A DNA stretch of 64,000 nucleotides from an uncultured Opitutia bacterium (GTDB lineage: Bacteria > Verrucomicrobiota > Verrucomicrobiia > Opitutales > Opitutaceae). The notes under the pieces were generated by a model. That model saw nothing but the letters and a program-made list of their open reading frames with translations, was not told where the DNA came from and did no database searches. The DNA lies in NCBI GenBank assembly GCA_903834135.1, contig CAILHZ010000022.1:1-64000 (forward strand), written 5' to 3'. The position numbers and the translations under genes were made by a program. Below are positions 8,648-17,942 of the stretch, piece after piece (position 1 is the stretch's first letter; the number at the start of each line of letters is the position of its first letter).

Positions 8648-9298
8648 TTAAAATTTAGATACAATTTTCTCGTAATCGGAAAGGGTGTCTATATCTAAAG
8701 CGAGTTCAGGGAGTTCTACGGAAGTTATTTTTTCTCCAGCTTCATTAAGAAGTTGCCGCGCTCCGTGCTCTCCCGTGAGGCTGGTTAATGTACTAAAATA
8801 AGATTTAGTAAATAAGGCAGGCACTGCGTTACGGTTTAAATAATGAGCTGCTGTGATTCCAGCATCTGTTGGATTGTGGGCCTTGATTAATTGCTTAAGC
8901 ACTAAGCCGCTTAAAGCAGGCTGGTCGCACACAAGAATCAGTGCAGTATTAAGCATCCTTGAAAACTGGGTAAGTGCTGCCACTCCGCATCTGATTGAGG
9001 AGGCCATACCTTCTGGCCATGAAGCATTTTCGATTATAATAACAGGCTGTTTTGCAAGGATCGGCCTTATTGCATCTTGGTTTGACCCAAGGACAACTAC
9101 TACTGGCCATGCCCCAGATTCTAAGGCAGACTCTATTGTACGTATTATTAATGCTTTCCCGTCGATAATAAGAAGTTGTTTAGGACTTCCTAAACGAGAT
9201 GATGGACCAGCTGCCAAAATTATACACCCTAACCGTAGCAAGTCTGGTAGATCAGGTGTGGATTGGTTCATTTCTGTATTTGAGAGGTTTTGCATCAC
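8648..9298 (-). CDS. MobA-like nucleotidyltransferase (MocA type)
   Basis: 216-residue NTP-transferase-fold protein. The N-terminal nucleotide-binding signature is GCIILAAGPSSRLGSPKQLL, followed by PEGMASSIRCGVAAL and LILVCDQPAL. This is the pattern of MocA/molybdenum-cofactor cytidylyltransferases that make the dinucleotide cofactor of xanthine-dehydrogenase-type enzymes. The start at 9298 overlaps the upstream xdhC-like gene by 47 bases; Met10 (9271) would cut this to 20. Pairing with XdhC supports a molybdenum hydroxylase role. No hydroxylase subunit is in the window. CTP versus GTP use cannot be decided here. Confidence 0.85.
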   Translation of the reverse strand: MMQNLSNTEMNQSTPDLPDLLRLGCIILAAGPSSRLGSPKQLLIIDGKALIIRTIESALESGAWPVVVVLGSNQDAIRPILAKQPVIIIENASWPEGMASSIRCGVAALTQFSRMLNTALILVCDQPALSGLVLKQLIKAHNPTDAGITAAHYLNRNAVPALFTKSYFSTLTSLTGEHGARQLLNEAGEKITSVELPELALDIDTLSDYEKIVSKF

Positions 9299-10250
9299 AC
9301 TTAGTTAAGAATGCTTGAATTTCCGCTACAATACATAGAGCTACTGTTTGGGGAGTGTCGCCGCCCAGGTTAAGCCCAATAGGTGCATGTAAGCGGTCTA
9401 ACATAGGTTGAGTTATCATAAGACCTTCGGATCTTACATCAGAGAGTAGCTTTTCAGCTCTCTTTTTAGGTCCTAATAGTCCAATATAAGAACATGAGCT
9501 TGCGAGCAGCCCTTTAAGAACTGGTAAGTCGTGAACGTAATGGTGACTCATTATCACACATACACTACCTGATTTAATGCTCAGCTTACTTACAAGTTCA
9601 TGACTTGATGCGACTACAATAGATTTTGCCAAGGGAAATCGTCCTTGAGTTGCTAATGCAGGCCTTTGATCGGCTATAGTCACTTCCCAACCAAGTTCGT
9701 GAGCTAGGTTATATAAGGATACGGCATCATCTCCCGCTCCAAATATAACCAGCTCTTGAGGTGGGCTGATTACCTGAATATACGCATTAAGAATTAAATC
9801 AGGTGCTAAATTATCACGTATAGTTGTGCCTAATAAGGATTTATCGCTAGCCCTATAGATGCATACAAGCTCGCCGGACTTCCCGTGCCTAAGTTTACCA
9901 TCTAAATCTTTAATCCATGCAGCTTCAGGGTTGATTCTCTCTAATAAGATATGAACCACTCCATTGCACCCTAAACCAACTCCCCATACTATGTCGTTTT
10001 CTTCAGTTGTATCGTAGATAACAACTTCAGGTAATCCGCTTTGTGCTACACGCTTGGAATGCCCAATAAGGTCGTCCTCAAGACAGCCTCCGCTTATAGA
10101 ACCTATTCTTAAAGAACCGTTTATGATCAGTAAGCGTGCGCCAGGTCTTCTATAAGATGACCCTTGTACGCTAACTAAGGTACATAACACTGCAGTCTGG
10201 GATTCTGTCAGTGCAGCGAGATATTTAACTATAGAATATATTTCGGACAT
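9252..10250 (-). CDS. xdhC: XdhC/CoxI family molybdenum cofactor insertion protein
   Basis: XdhC-family proteins bind molybdenum cofactor, aid its sulfuration and load it into xanthine-dehydrogenase-like enzymes. The 332-residue protein has the N-terminal XdhC/CoxI part (VSVQGSSYRRPGARLLI, GSISGGCLEDDL) and a C-terminal Rossmann part (VIFGAGDDAVSL, GWEVTIADQRPA, MSHHYVHDLPVL, IGLLGPKKRAEKLL, IGLNLGGDTPQTVAL). It overlaps and probably is translationally coupled to the MocA-like gene downstream. It is divergent from the TonB receptor gene. The target enzyme must be encoded elsewhere. Confidence 0.9.
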   Translation of the reverse strand: MSEIYSIVKYLAALTESQTAVLCTLVSVQGSSYRRPGARLLIINGSLRIGSISGGCLEDDLIGHSKRVAQSGLPEVVIYDTTEENDIVWGVGLGCNGVVHILLERINPEAAWIKDLDGKLRHGKSGELVCIYRASDKSLLGTTIRDNLAPDLILNAYIQVISPPQELVIFGAGDDAVSLYNLAHELGWEVTIADQRPALATQGRFPLAKSIVVASSHELVSKLSIKSGSVCVIMSHHYVHDLPVLKGLLASSCSYIGLLGPKKRAEKLLSDVRSEGLMITQPMLDRLHAPIGLNLGGDTPQTVALCIVAEIQAFLTKCDAKPLKYRNEPIHT

Positions 10251-10373
10251 CTTGTCTTAATTATTAACTACGAGTGACTTATGTTGTCTTATAGTATATC
10301 AAAATAACTAATATTTCTTAGTATATGTAGTGTTGATGTAACAGGATTGAAACCCAAACTTTACTTAAAAGTT

Positions 10374-10384
10374 GCCAAATTGGC
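10374..10384. promoter_or_regulatory. Short palindrome upstream of the TonB receptor
   Basis: GCCAA-A-TTGGC, a perfect 5+1+5 inverted repeat, lies 75 bases before the TonB receptor start and 124 bases before the divergent xdhC start. It could be an operator for the receptor gene. I did not find the same half-sites near the GH28 or LacI genes, so this is weak. Confidence 0.25.
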
Positions 10385-10458
10385 CAGAAGTATGCTTATA
10401 TGAATTCTTAAGTAATGTTAGTTAGTTCAGAAATCACACAGTTATTGTTAAATCTAAT

Positions 10459-13233
10459 ATGACTACACAACACAATCGTTCGCGTTATTCCATCGCGTTA
10501 CTGTCGTCTTTGGCGACTGTATTGCTTACCGCAGCTACTGGCTACTCCCAGACAACTGCAGGCTCTGATGAGGCAGTTAAACTTCAAAAATTTGAAGTAA
10601 CTGGTTCTTATATTCCAGCAGCAGCAGATGAATCGAAGGCAATGCCTATACAAGTTTTGGATGCAGCAGCAATCGAAGAAACTGGCATCAATTCCAGCGT
10701 GCTAGATGTTTTACGTAAAGCTGTTCCTCAAATTGAAGGACCAGGTAATATGGGACAAGAAAATGCAAATACCGGATACAACTCGAACGCTGGTGGTTCA
10801 ATGGTTGCAATTCACGGTTTATCAACGCTCGTCTTAATTGACGGTAAGCGCGTTGCTTCATCTCCAATCGCATCTGCAGGTGGTTACAACTTCGTTGACT
10901 TGAACTTGATTCCTGTTTCCGCAGTTGAACGTATTGATGTTCTAACAGACGGTGCATCAGCTATTTACGGCGCAGACGCTGTTTCTGGTGTTGTTAACAT
11001 CATCATGAAGAAAAACTTCCAAGGTGGAATTTTTGCCTTCCATTATTCCGGTGCACAAAAAGACTTTAACGGTTGGGCACATGATCGTAATGTTTCAATG
11101 ACTTTTGGCGCAGCTACAAAGAACACTTCAGTTCTAGTATCAGCACAGTGGTTTAAGAGTGAACCTCTGTTTGAGAGTGATTTCAATATGACCAACCCAT
11201 ACTACGGAACTTCTTCGTATCCTGGGGTTATCAATTCAGCAGCTGGTGTATTTTATACTTTAAAACCAGGTCTGAATGCTCCTCCTACACCTGCTGCAGG
11301 AACAGTTGCACCTACGATTGCTCAATTAATTGCTAACGGTACTTATGTTGTTAACTCAAATGTTGCTGCTGGCTTTAACTTAGGCGTACGTCCTACTTTC
11401 CAAAGCGGTAATCAAAAGAAAATAGCTAATTTTAATATCAATCATGACTTTAGCGATAAATACACGCTTTCCAGTAGTTTCATGTATTCAAATACAGAAA
11501 CAGGTTCAGAGTTAAATCCTCAACCAATCACAGCAAGTATCGCTAGTATTGTAGGAGCTCCTGGCGATCCTGTTTCTGATACAACTGGTTATACTATTCG
11601 TAATCGTTTTCTAGGTTTCCCAAATCGCCAATATACTACGGTTAATAATTTCTACCGTTTTACATTAGATTTCTCGGGCAAGATCAATGAATACATCAAT
11701 TTCGATGCTTTCATTAATTACAATTCCGCCACTGAACTTGAACGCGATCATAACCTTATTTTGAATTCAGCTCTTCTTGCTGGTATCAAAGCTGGTCAGA
11801 TCAACATGTTCGCGATCAATCAGGATGCAGCTAATATCACAGCTGCTAACATTTTCGGTACAGCTTTCGGTAATTACGAAAGTTTTCTACTCGATAAAGA
11901 ATTAGTATTTCACGGTAAGATTATCGAACTACCAAGTGGAGAAATTTCATATGCAGCTGGTGCAGCATACCGTAAGGAAAACTTAACAGCTTCTGCTGAT
12001 TATAACTCACAAGTACAACCAGGCGGCGGTTCACTTTGGAATAATGGAACAACCATTAATCCATTCAACCAAGGCTTCAATAACACAAGTACCTTTGCTG
12101 AAGTTAAGATTCCAGTTACAAGCCCAAAGAACGGCATTCCTTTTGCATACCTTCTTACTTTAGACGGAGCTATGCGTCATGAAAGCTACTCAAGCGGTAA
12201 CAAGGTTACTGTACCTAAGTACAGCGTTCGTTATTTGCCAATTAATGACCAAATTGCACTACGTGCTACAATTGGTAAGTCCTTCCAGGCACCTTCGCTT
12301 TATGACCTCTATGGTCCTACCAGCTCTGGTTTCACATCAAGCCCAGGTGGTTTGAATGTTTATAACTCATCAGGCGTTGCAACTGGTGCAAAGTTCCCAA
12401 ATCTTCAAGCTCAGTCAGAAAGTGGATCTAATCCTAACTTGGGACCACAAACTTCCAAGACTAAGACAGCAGGCTTTGTCTTATCCCCTCGTTTCTTGAA
12501 GGGCTTTGAGTTCACTCTTGATTATTATACCACAAAGTTAACAGATCAAATTGGAACACCAGCAAGTGCATTAACTATGATGCAGGATGTTGAAGCAAAA
12601 GGTACAGCTTCACCTTTCGCTCAGTACGTCACTATTGGTGGCTTCCCTGGCGCAGGTGGTCGTACGGTTACTGCTCCTGGTCAAGTATCTGCTAACATCG
12701 TTAACATTTATGTTCAATCCAGCCTAAGCAACATTGCTGGTACTTCAGAACGTGGTATGGACTTCTCCGCTAAGTACACATTCCAAAATGAAACTTACGG
12801 ACGTTTCACTGTCGCTTCGAATTGGGCTAATATGCGCAGCTACTTTGTTCAAACTGGACCTACATCAACAGGTACAGAATATGCAGGATTTGCTGAAGGT
12901 GGTTCACTTGCTAAACTACGCTCGTATTCCACATTGCAATATGCCTACCGTGGCTTTGGTGCTACTTTAGGATACACACATATTCCTCAAATTCCTGACA
13001 TGTCAGGTGGCTTCGAAAGCCCATGGAATACATTCGATCTCCAAACTCGCTTCGACTTAGGTAAGCTCGTTGATTCTAGCTTAAATGGCGTAAGTGTTAA
13101 CTTAGGTTTAAATAACGTAAGTAACCAAAAGCCACCAATAGATGCTAACGTGTTTGGTAATCCTCCAGCAGACACTGGAACTTATGGCATATTTGGCCGT
13201 CAGTTCTATGTTGATTTGAAGTACAAGTTCTAA
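10459..13233 (+). CDS. TonB-dependent outer-membrane receptor
   Basis: 924-residue TonB-dependent transporter. After a signal peptide (hydrophobic about 13-29, end near GYSQ) comes LQKFEVTGSYIP, typical of Opitutae receptors. The plug domain includes VLIDGKRV, NLIPVSAVERIDVLTDGASA and YGADAVSGVVNIIM. The remainder is a 22-strand-type barrel ending in FYVDLKYKF with a terminal aromatic. It is followed by a strong terminator and lies next to a LacI regulator, a polygalacturonase and KduI/KduD, which suggests uptake of pectin oligosaccharides. Codon use leans to AAC, AAG and TTC, consistent with high expression. The ligand is inferred from context. Confidence 0.93.
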   Translation: MTTQHNRSRYSIALLSSLATVLLTAATGYSQTTAGSDEAVKLQKFEVTGSYIPAAADESKAMPIQVLDAAAIEETGINSSVLDVLRKAVPQIEGPGNMGQENANTGYNSNAGGSMVAIHGLSTLVLIDGKRVASSPIASAGGYNFVDLNLIPVSAVERIDVLTDGASAIYGADAVSGVVNIIMKKNFQGGIFAFHYSGAQKDFNGWAHDRNVSMTFGAATKNTSVLVSAQWFKSEPLFESDFNMTNPYYGTSSYPGVINSAAGVFYTLKPGLNAPPTPAAGTVAPTIAQLIANGTYVVNSNVAAGFNLGVRPTFQSGNQKKIANFNINHDFSDKYTLSSSFMYSNTETGSELNPQPITASIASIVGAPGDPVSDTTGYTIRNRFLGFPNRQYTTVNNFYRFTLDFSGKINEYINFDAFINYNSATELERDHNLILNSALLAGIKAGQINMFAINQDAANITAANIFGTAFGNYESFLLDKELVFHGKIIELPSGEISYAAGAAYRKENLTASADYNSQVQPGGGSLWNNGTTINPFNQGFNNTSTFAEVKIPVTSPKNGIPFAYLLTLDGAMRHESYSSGNKVTVPKYSVRYLPINDQIALRATIGKSFQAPSLYDLYGPTSSGFTSSPGGLNVYNSSGVATGAKFPNLQAQSESGSNPNLGPQTSKTKTAGFVLSPRFLKGFEFTLDYYTTKLTDQIGTPASALTMMQDVEAKGTASPFAQYVTIGGFPGAGGRTVTAPGQVSANIVNIYVQSSLSNIAGTSERGMDFSAKYTFQNETYGRFTVASNWANMRSYFVQTGPTSTGTEYAGFAEGGSLAKLRSYSTLQYAYRGFGATLGYTHIPQIPDMSGGFESPWNTFDLQTRFDLGKLVDSSLNGVSVNLGLNNVSNQKPPIDANVFGNPPADTGTYGIFGRQFYVDLKYKF

Positions 13234-13254
13234 TTTGAACTAGATTTTACACAC

Positions 13255-13288
13255 AAAAGACGCTCCTTAATTGGAGCGTCTTTTTTTT
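13255..13288. terminator. Intrinsic terminator between TonB receptor and LacI genes
   Basis: GACGCTCC (13259-13266), a 6-base loop, GGAGCGTC (13273-13280), then eight T residues. Four A residues precede the stem, so it also works in the opposite direction. It serves the receptor gene and, less certainly, the convergent LacI gene. Confidence 0.9.
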
Positions 13289-13314
13289 ATTATATTAATT
13301 TCTCTAAACGCTGA

Positions 13315-14415
13315 TTACTTTTTTCGACGAGCACATGAACCGCGTTCAATTAAAATTGGTTCGATCATTTTAGTACGTGGTTTAATACTGGGCCGATCAA
13401 TCTGATCTAAGAGCAAATTTACTGCAGCATCTACTGTTTCTTCAATACCCTGGTCTACGCTTGTCAGTACAGGCTTAGGCATTAAGCAGATGTCTTGATT
13501 ATTAAATCCAACGATAGATATATCGCTTGGGACTTTAAAACCCGCATCTTGAAATCCGTGGAGAGCACCGATGGCAATCTCGTCATTCAAAGCCACATAG
13601 GCTGTAGGAGGATTTTTCGCACAAGAAAAGGCTGAGGCTAGGGCACGGCCATAATCAAAATCATTTTTCCTTATGAATTTCGAATCGTGGGTCAGTATAG
13701 ATTCAGATTTCGAAAGACCATGTTCAGTGAGTGCTGATTCTATTCCCGATAAACGATCAATAATAGAGCGTGTAGATCCAGAAAGACCCAATAAACCAAA
13801 CCGTGTGTGGCCGAGTGCTATTAAATGCTCGATAACTATTTTCATCCCCTTTACACGGTCTAAAGCTACGCTATTGGCTCCTGGAATTCCTAGCTGATCA
13901 ATCACTACATGCGGTGTTGATTGTGAGTTAAATTCGTTAACACGCGCAGCAATCTCTTCTTCAATAAAGTGACCTACAAAAACGATTGCATCAACTCTAA
14001 GTGAGAGAAAATGACGGCAAACTTCTTTTGAAGTTCCTGGAGTTAGAACTTCTATCAGTGACGAGAAACCACGTTCCTTAAGTTTTTGCTGAAGTCTCGC
14101 AAGTTTACGCACTGCTGGAGGCGTAAGTAAGTTTTCCATACATATACCCACAGTAGCTGTTTTTTTACCCTTAAGATGCAGAGCGTAAGCGTTTGGAGTA
14201 AATCCAGTTTCTTCCATTGCCTGCTTAACTTTTGTAACTGTTGCTTCTTTTAGACCAGGTTGGTCGTTTAAGACTCGAGACACTGTGGTTCTTGCTAAAC
14301 CAACATACTTTGCAAATTCTGCAGTCGAGCGTATTCGAGTAGCTGGTTTCCGTTGAGAAGAACTAAAGGAGGATGGAGGAGTGCTCACAGTTTTACTTTG
14401 TTGAGTAGCCAACAC
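13315..14415 (-). CDS. LacI-family transcriptional regulator
   Basis: 366 residues. The helix-turn-helix (about 32-50) reads STAEFAKYVGLARTTVSRVL, followed by the hinge helix region YALHLKGKKTATVGI and a periplasmic-binding-protein-like sensor domain (AIVFVGHFIEEEIA, HVVIDQLGIPGANSV, GLLGLSG, AYVALNDEIAIGAL, SIVGFNNQDI). About 25 low-complexity residues precede the HTH. There is no ATG in reach: the start is GTG at 14415, or TTG one codon later. It is divergent from the GH28 gene and convergent with the TonB gene, so local control of pectin use is likely. The effector, perhaps a KDG-type sugar acid, is inferred. Confidence 0.93.
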   Translation of the reverse strand: MLATQQSKTVSTPPSSFSSSQRKPATRIRSTAEFAKYVGLARTTVSRVLNDQPGLKEATVTKVKQAMEETGFTPNAYALHLKGKKTATVGICMENLLTPPAVRKLARLQQKLKERGFSSLIEVLTPGTSKEVCRHFLSLRVDAIVFVGHFIEEEIAARVNEFNSQSTPHVVIDQLGIPGANSVALDRVKGMKIVIEHLIALGHTRFGLLGLSGSTRSIIDRLSGIESALTEHGLSKSESILTHDSKFIRKNDFDYGRALASAFSCAKNPPTAYVALNDEIAIGALHGFQDAGFKVPSDISIVGFNNQDICLMPKPVLTSVDQGIEETVDAAVNLLLDQIDRPSIKPRTKMIEPILIERGSCARRKK

Positions 14416-14427
14416 GCTAGTCGTGTT
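14411..14427. promoter_or_regulatory. Inverted repeat over the LacI-gene start
   Basis: AACACG-CTAGT-CGTGTT, perfect 6-base arms with a 5-base spacer, overlaps the GTG start of the LacI-family gene and lies in the 171-base divergent gap to the polygalacturonase gene. It is a candidate autoregulatory site. It lacks the central CG typical of LacI operators, so confidence is low. Confidence 0.3.
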
Positions 14428-14586
14428 TTGTGCTAGTGAAATAGTCGAGTATCTTTAATTGAAAATTTAAAACTTATTTATCATTACAAAGGCTCGAAAC
14501 ATCTTGACCAAGACAGGTGTCCCAAGAAAATCATTCTCGGGTTGCTTTAAGTTATTAAATCCACTGCTACTTATTATCCCTTTTTT

Positions 14587-16146
14587 ATGTTTTTACGCCC
14601 CTTTTCGATATTGGCACTCCTCGCTCTTACTGTTGGCAGTGCCCTAGGTAGTGCACAGTTTGATGTGCGTGACTATGGTGCGATTGGAGATGGAACGACC
14701 AAGAATACAGAGGCCTTTGCTAAGGCAATTGCAGCCTGTGCTGCAAGTGGTGGTGGTACCGTACATATTCCTGCAGGACGGTATTTAACTGGTTCAATTG
14801 AGTTGATCAGCAATCTTACACTCGATTTAGATGCCGGCGCGGTACTTCTTTACAGCCCTGATCCTACTGATTCACCTTTAGTGCGTTCTCGCTGGGAGTG
14901 TACAACAGCTTGGACACATGCTCCTTTACTACATGCAGATGGCAAAGAAAATATAGCGATTGTAGGACGTGGTACAATCAATGGGCAGGGAGAAAACTGG
15001 TGGTGGAGAAGTGGCAAAGAACGCAGTAAGAAATTAACGGGTGATAAAAAAGAACTGCATGATAAAGCCCTTGCATCGTGGAAGGCGCTTATGGATCGCT
15101 ATGAACATGGGGACCAACCTGGAGCCTCTGAATTTAAACTAGCTGCTGAATACTTAAGGCCTGCGCTCATCGAAACGTATCACTGCCGTCATATTTTAGT
15201 CGATGGCGTTACGATTACAGATTCACCATTTTGGCTCTTACATCCTCTGTATAGTGAAGATATCGTGGTTCATGGTGTATCCTTTGTTTCGTGGGGTGTG
15301 AATGGAGACGGTGTTGATGTGGATTCATGCAGGAATGTGAGAATCTCAGATTGTTTTTTTAGAACAGGAGATGACTGTATTGTGATTAAGTCAGGGCGTG
15401 ACGCAGATGGTAGGCGCGTTGCATTTCCAACCGAGCACGTAGTTGTTGATAATTGCGTGATGTACGAAGGCCATGGAGCAATCGTTATAGGCAGTGAAAC
15501 CTCTGGAGATATCCGTAATATTACTGCGAGTAATATTGTAGCTAAAGGAACGGACTGTGGGGTTCGTATTAAAAGCGATCGCGGACGTGGCGGTGTTGTA
15601 GAAAATATTCGCTGTGATAATTTCGTGATCGAAGATGCAGCCAAGCAGGCTATTGAAATTACAACGCTATATTCAAAGACATCTCCTGAACCCGTATCTG
15701 TGCGTACGCCTGCCTTCAGAAACTTTGCTTTGAGTAACTTTTCTATTATCCATGCTAAGCAAATTGCCAGCATTCATGGCTTACCTGAGAAAGCGATTAC
15801 TGAACTGAGATTTAATGACATAACTGCAAGTGGTTCGATTGGCTTTATCTGCGATAACACCAGTCAAATTGAACTACATCATGTACGCGTTGATACCCCA
15901 ACAGGTAAGGCATTCGAGTTTAATGCTACTCATTTTGTATCTCTCGATGATGTTACTTCCTATACGCCCAAGAAGTCCTCTTCTGTCATTTTACTTAAAG
16001 ATTCCGACTCTGTATGGCTTCATAATTCACAAGCTCAGCAGGGTACAGGCACATTCCTGCAAGTTTCGGGTGAAACACCTAAACATCTGGTAGTTTCTAA
16101 TAACGAGTTTTCAGCTGCTGATAGTCCAGTAGCTAACGTTAAGTAA
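14587..16146 (+). CDS. Glycoside hydrolase family 28 polygalacturonase, exported
   Basis: Hydrolyses galacturonan/pectin backbones. 519 residues: signal peptide (about 1-22, ending ALGSA), then FDVRDYGAIGDGTTKNTEAF typical of GH28, and a right-handed beta-helix. Catalytic signatures are NGDGVDVDS from Asn239, GDD with Asp262/Asp263, GHG with His296, and RIK at 327-329. These are the four classic GH28 motifs. It is divergent from the LacI gene and followed by KduI and KduD. A short hairpin with a T-run just after the stop may reduce read-through. Endo versus exo action is not decided, though bacterial proteins of this length are often exo-acting. Confidence 0.95.
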   Translation: MFLRPFSILALLALTVGSALGSAQFDVRDYGAIGDGTTKNTEAFAKAIAACAASGGGTVHIPAGRYLTGSIELISNLTLDLDAGAVLLYSPDPTDSPLVRSRWECTTAWTHAPLLHADGKENIAIVGRGTINGQGENWWWRSGKERSKKLTGDKKELHDKALASWKALMDRYEHGDQPGASEFKLAAEYLRPALIETYHCRHILVDGVTITDSPFWLLHPLYSEDIVVHGVSFVSWGVNGDGVDVDSCRNVRISDCFFRTGDDCIVIKSGRDADGRRVAFPTEHVVVDNCVMYEGHGAIVIGSETSGDIRNITASNIVAKGTDCGVRIKSDRGRGGVVENIRCDNFVIEDAAKQAIEITTLYSKTSPEPVSVRTPAFRNFALSNFSIIHAKQIASIHGLPEKAITELRFNDITASGSIGFICDNTSQIELHHVRVDTPTGKAFEFNATHFVSLDDVTSYTPKKSSSVILLKDSDSVWLHNSQAQQGTGTFLQVSGETPKHLVVSNNEFSAADSPVANVK

Positions 16147-16170
16147 AGCTTCTTCGGGCTTTGTTTTTTT
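16145..16170 (+). terminator. Weak hairpin with T-run after the GH28 gene
   Basis: AAAGC, an 8-base loop, GCTTT, one G, then seven T residues, starting at the GH28 stop codon. The stem is only five pairs, so it may act as a partial terminator between the polygalacturonase and kduI genes. Confidence 0.45.
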
Positions 16171-16225
16171 AGTTGGTTTTAGAAGGAGAGGGTGATTCCA
16201 TGTTGGTTCACAGGAATTAATATTT

Positions 16226-17050
16226 ATGAAAGTTCACTATTCTCCAAGCCCAGCAGCAACTAACACCCTAAGCACGGAAGCGCTGCGGGATCATTTTCTT
16301 ATTGGGGACTTATTTCATCCAGGTGAAATTTCCTCCCATTATACTGATCTTGATCGTATGATTATTGGTGCCGCTGTGCCAAAGGCTGCTCCACTGTACC
16401 TGCCTACAGCAAAAGAAACTGGCACTAGTTTTTTCTTAGAACGTAGAGAGATTGGTATCCTTAATATTGGTGCACCTGGTGTTATCCGCGTCGGGGGTGT
16501 TGTGCATGAATTAGGTTCACTGGACTGTCTTTACATTGGGCTAGGGGAAAAAGAAGTAAGCTTTGAGAATGGTTCAACTGGCCAAGCTCAGTTTTTCTAC
16601 GTGAGCACACCAGCTCATGCAAAGCACCCAACAGCTGTCGTTCGTAGTTCTGCTTTAAAAACTGATCCTATTGGAGATCAAGCGAAAGCAAATCGTCGCA
16701 GGATTAATCGTTTAATTCACGCTGATGGTATCAAGAGCTGTCAGCTGGTGATGGGTTTTACTGAATTTGAAGCAGGTAGCGTATGGAATACGATGCCTCC
16801 ACACACGCATAGTCGTCGTACCGAAATCTATCTGTATTTTGATTTAAATGATAATATTGTTGTGCATCTCTTAGGCGAACCGTCAAAAACACGTCACCTT
16901 ATTGTGCGCGATAGAGAAGCAGTCCTTTCTCCTTCTTGGTCTATTCACTGTGGAGCAGGAACTGGTAACTACCGTTTCTTGTGGGCCATGGGTGGAGACA
17001 ATCAGACATTCTCTGATATGGATCCAGCGCCACTGGCAGATCTACGTTAA
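16226..17050 (+). CDS. kduI: 5-dehydro-4-deoxy-D-glucuronate isomerase KduI
   Basis: Isomerises 5-keto-4-deoxyuronate (DKI) to 2,5-diketo-3-deoxygluconate in pectin breakdown. 274 residues, family length. Landmarks are the cupin metal site TMPPHTHSRRTEIYLYF, and near the end PSWSIHCGAGTGNYRFLWAM followed by GGDNQTFSDMD. The ATG at 16226 has an AGGA about 11 bases upstream. It lies 34 bases before kduD on the same strand, so the pair is one transcript and covers consecutive steps. Unsaturated uronates normally come from lyases, none of which is in the window. Confidence 0.97.
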   Translation: MKVHYSPSPAATNTLSTEALRDHFLIGDLFHPGEISSHYTDLDRMIIGAAVPKAAPLYLPTAKETGTSFFLERREIGILNIGAPGVIRVGGVVHELGSLDCLYIGLGEKEVSFENGSTGQAQFFYVSTPAHAKHPTAVVRSSALKTDPIGDQAKANRRRINRLIHADGIKSCQLVMGFTEFEAGSVWNTMPPHTHSRRTEIYLYFDLNDNIVVHLLGEPSKTRHLIVRDREAVLSPSWSIHCGAGTGNYRFLWAMGGDNQTFSDMDPAPLADLR

Positions 17051-17084
17051 TCTAACATAATCTAAGGCTTATTTTTCTTACTAC

Positions 17085-17852
17085 GTGAATTCCATTTTAG
17101 ATCGTTTTAAACTTACTGGTAAAGTTGCACTTGTGACTGGCGCTTCACGAGGTCTTGGTGCAGCTATCGCAATTGGACTTGCAGAAGCGGGAGCAGACGT
17201 GGCTCTTGTGGGAACAAGTTCTTTAGCTGATACAGAAAAGAAGATAATAGCCTTAGGTCGCAAAGCATTACCGATCAAAGCTGACTTGTCTGACCGCAAA
17301 GCAATTCCTGGTATTATGCAAGCGGCGCAAGCACACTTTGGGCACGTCGATATTTTGGTTAATAATGCTGGAATTATACGCCGCGAAAACTTCGATTCGT
17401 TTACCGAAAAAGATTGGGACGATGTAATAGGGGTTAACCTCGATGCAGTATTCTTCTTAAGCCAACTCTTTGTTAAGGATGTACTTGCACGCAAAGCTAA
17501 GGGCAAAGTGATCCATGTAGCTTCCATGTTGTCCTATCAGGGCGGAATACGTGTAGCCTCCTATACAGCTTCCAAAAGTGCCGTTAATGGCCTTACTAAG
17601 CTAATGGCTAACGAACTCGCTAGTAAGGGTATCAATGTTAATGCCATAGCTCCAGGTTACATGGTAACCGATAACACAGCCTTACTTAGGGCTGATGTGG
17701 ACCGCAATAAGGCTATTTTAGACCGTATTCCCTCTGCACGCTGGGGTGACCCTGAAGATCTTAAGGGGGCTGCCGTCTTCTTAGCTTCAGAAGCCTCAGA
17801 TTACGTCCATGGCTATACTTTAGCCGTGGATGGGGGTTGGCTGGCTAGGTAG
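17085..17852 (+). CDS. kduD: 2-dehydro-3-deoxy-D-gluconate 5-dehydrogenase KduD
   Basis: Short-chain dehydrogenase that reduces 2,5-diketo-3-deoxygluconate to 2-keto-3-deoxygluconate with NAD(P)H. 255 residues beginning at GTG 17085. SDR hallmarks are TGASRGLGAAIA (cofactor glycines), NNAGIIRRE, the Ser before SYQGG, and YTASKSAV with Tyr-x-x-x-Lys. The C-terminus, DYVHGYTLAVDGGWLAR, is typical of KduD. It is paired with kduI. The product would be phosphorylated by KdgK (not seen here) and cleaved by the KDPG aldolase at 35890-36528. Confidence 0.95.
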   Translation: MNSILDRFKLTGKVALVTGASRGLGAAIAIGLAEAGADVALVGTSSLADTEKKIIALGRKALPIKADLSDRKAIPGIMQAAQAHFGHVDILVNNAGIIRRENFDSFTEKDWDDVIGVNLDAVFFLSQLFVKDVLARKAKGKVIHVASMLSYQGGIRVASYTASKSAVNGLTKLMANELASKGINVNAIAPGYMVTDNTALLRADVDRNKAILDRIPSARWGDPEDLKGAAVFLASEASDYVHGYTLAVDGGWLAR

Positions 17853-17942
17853 GTCAGGTCTTTAGCTCTCTTTTTAAGCAACCTTCCTTGTTTCGGCTCG
17901 TCTCGACATTTAGCACGCTTTTAACATTATTAGTATTTTACC

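Noticed and set aside
8853-9308. Open frame of 151 codons on the plus strand
   Set aside because: Antisense to the MocA-like gene, whose motifs are unmistakable; no homology features of its own.
15270-15773. Open frame of 167 codons on the minus strand
   Set aside because: Antisense to the catalytic core of the GH28 gene.
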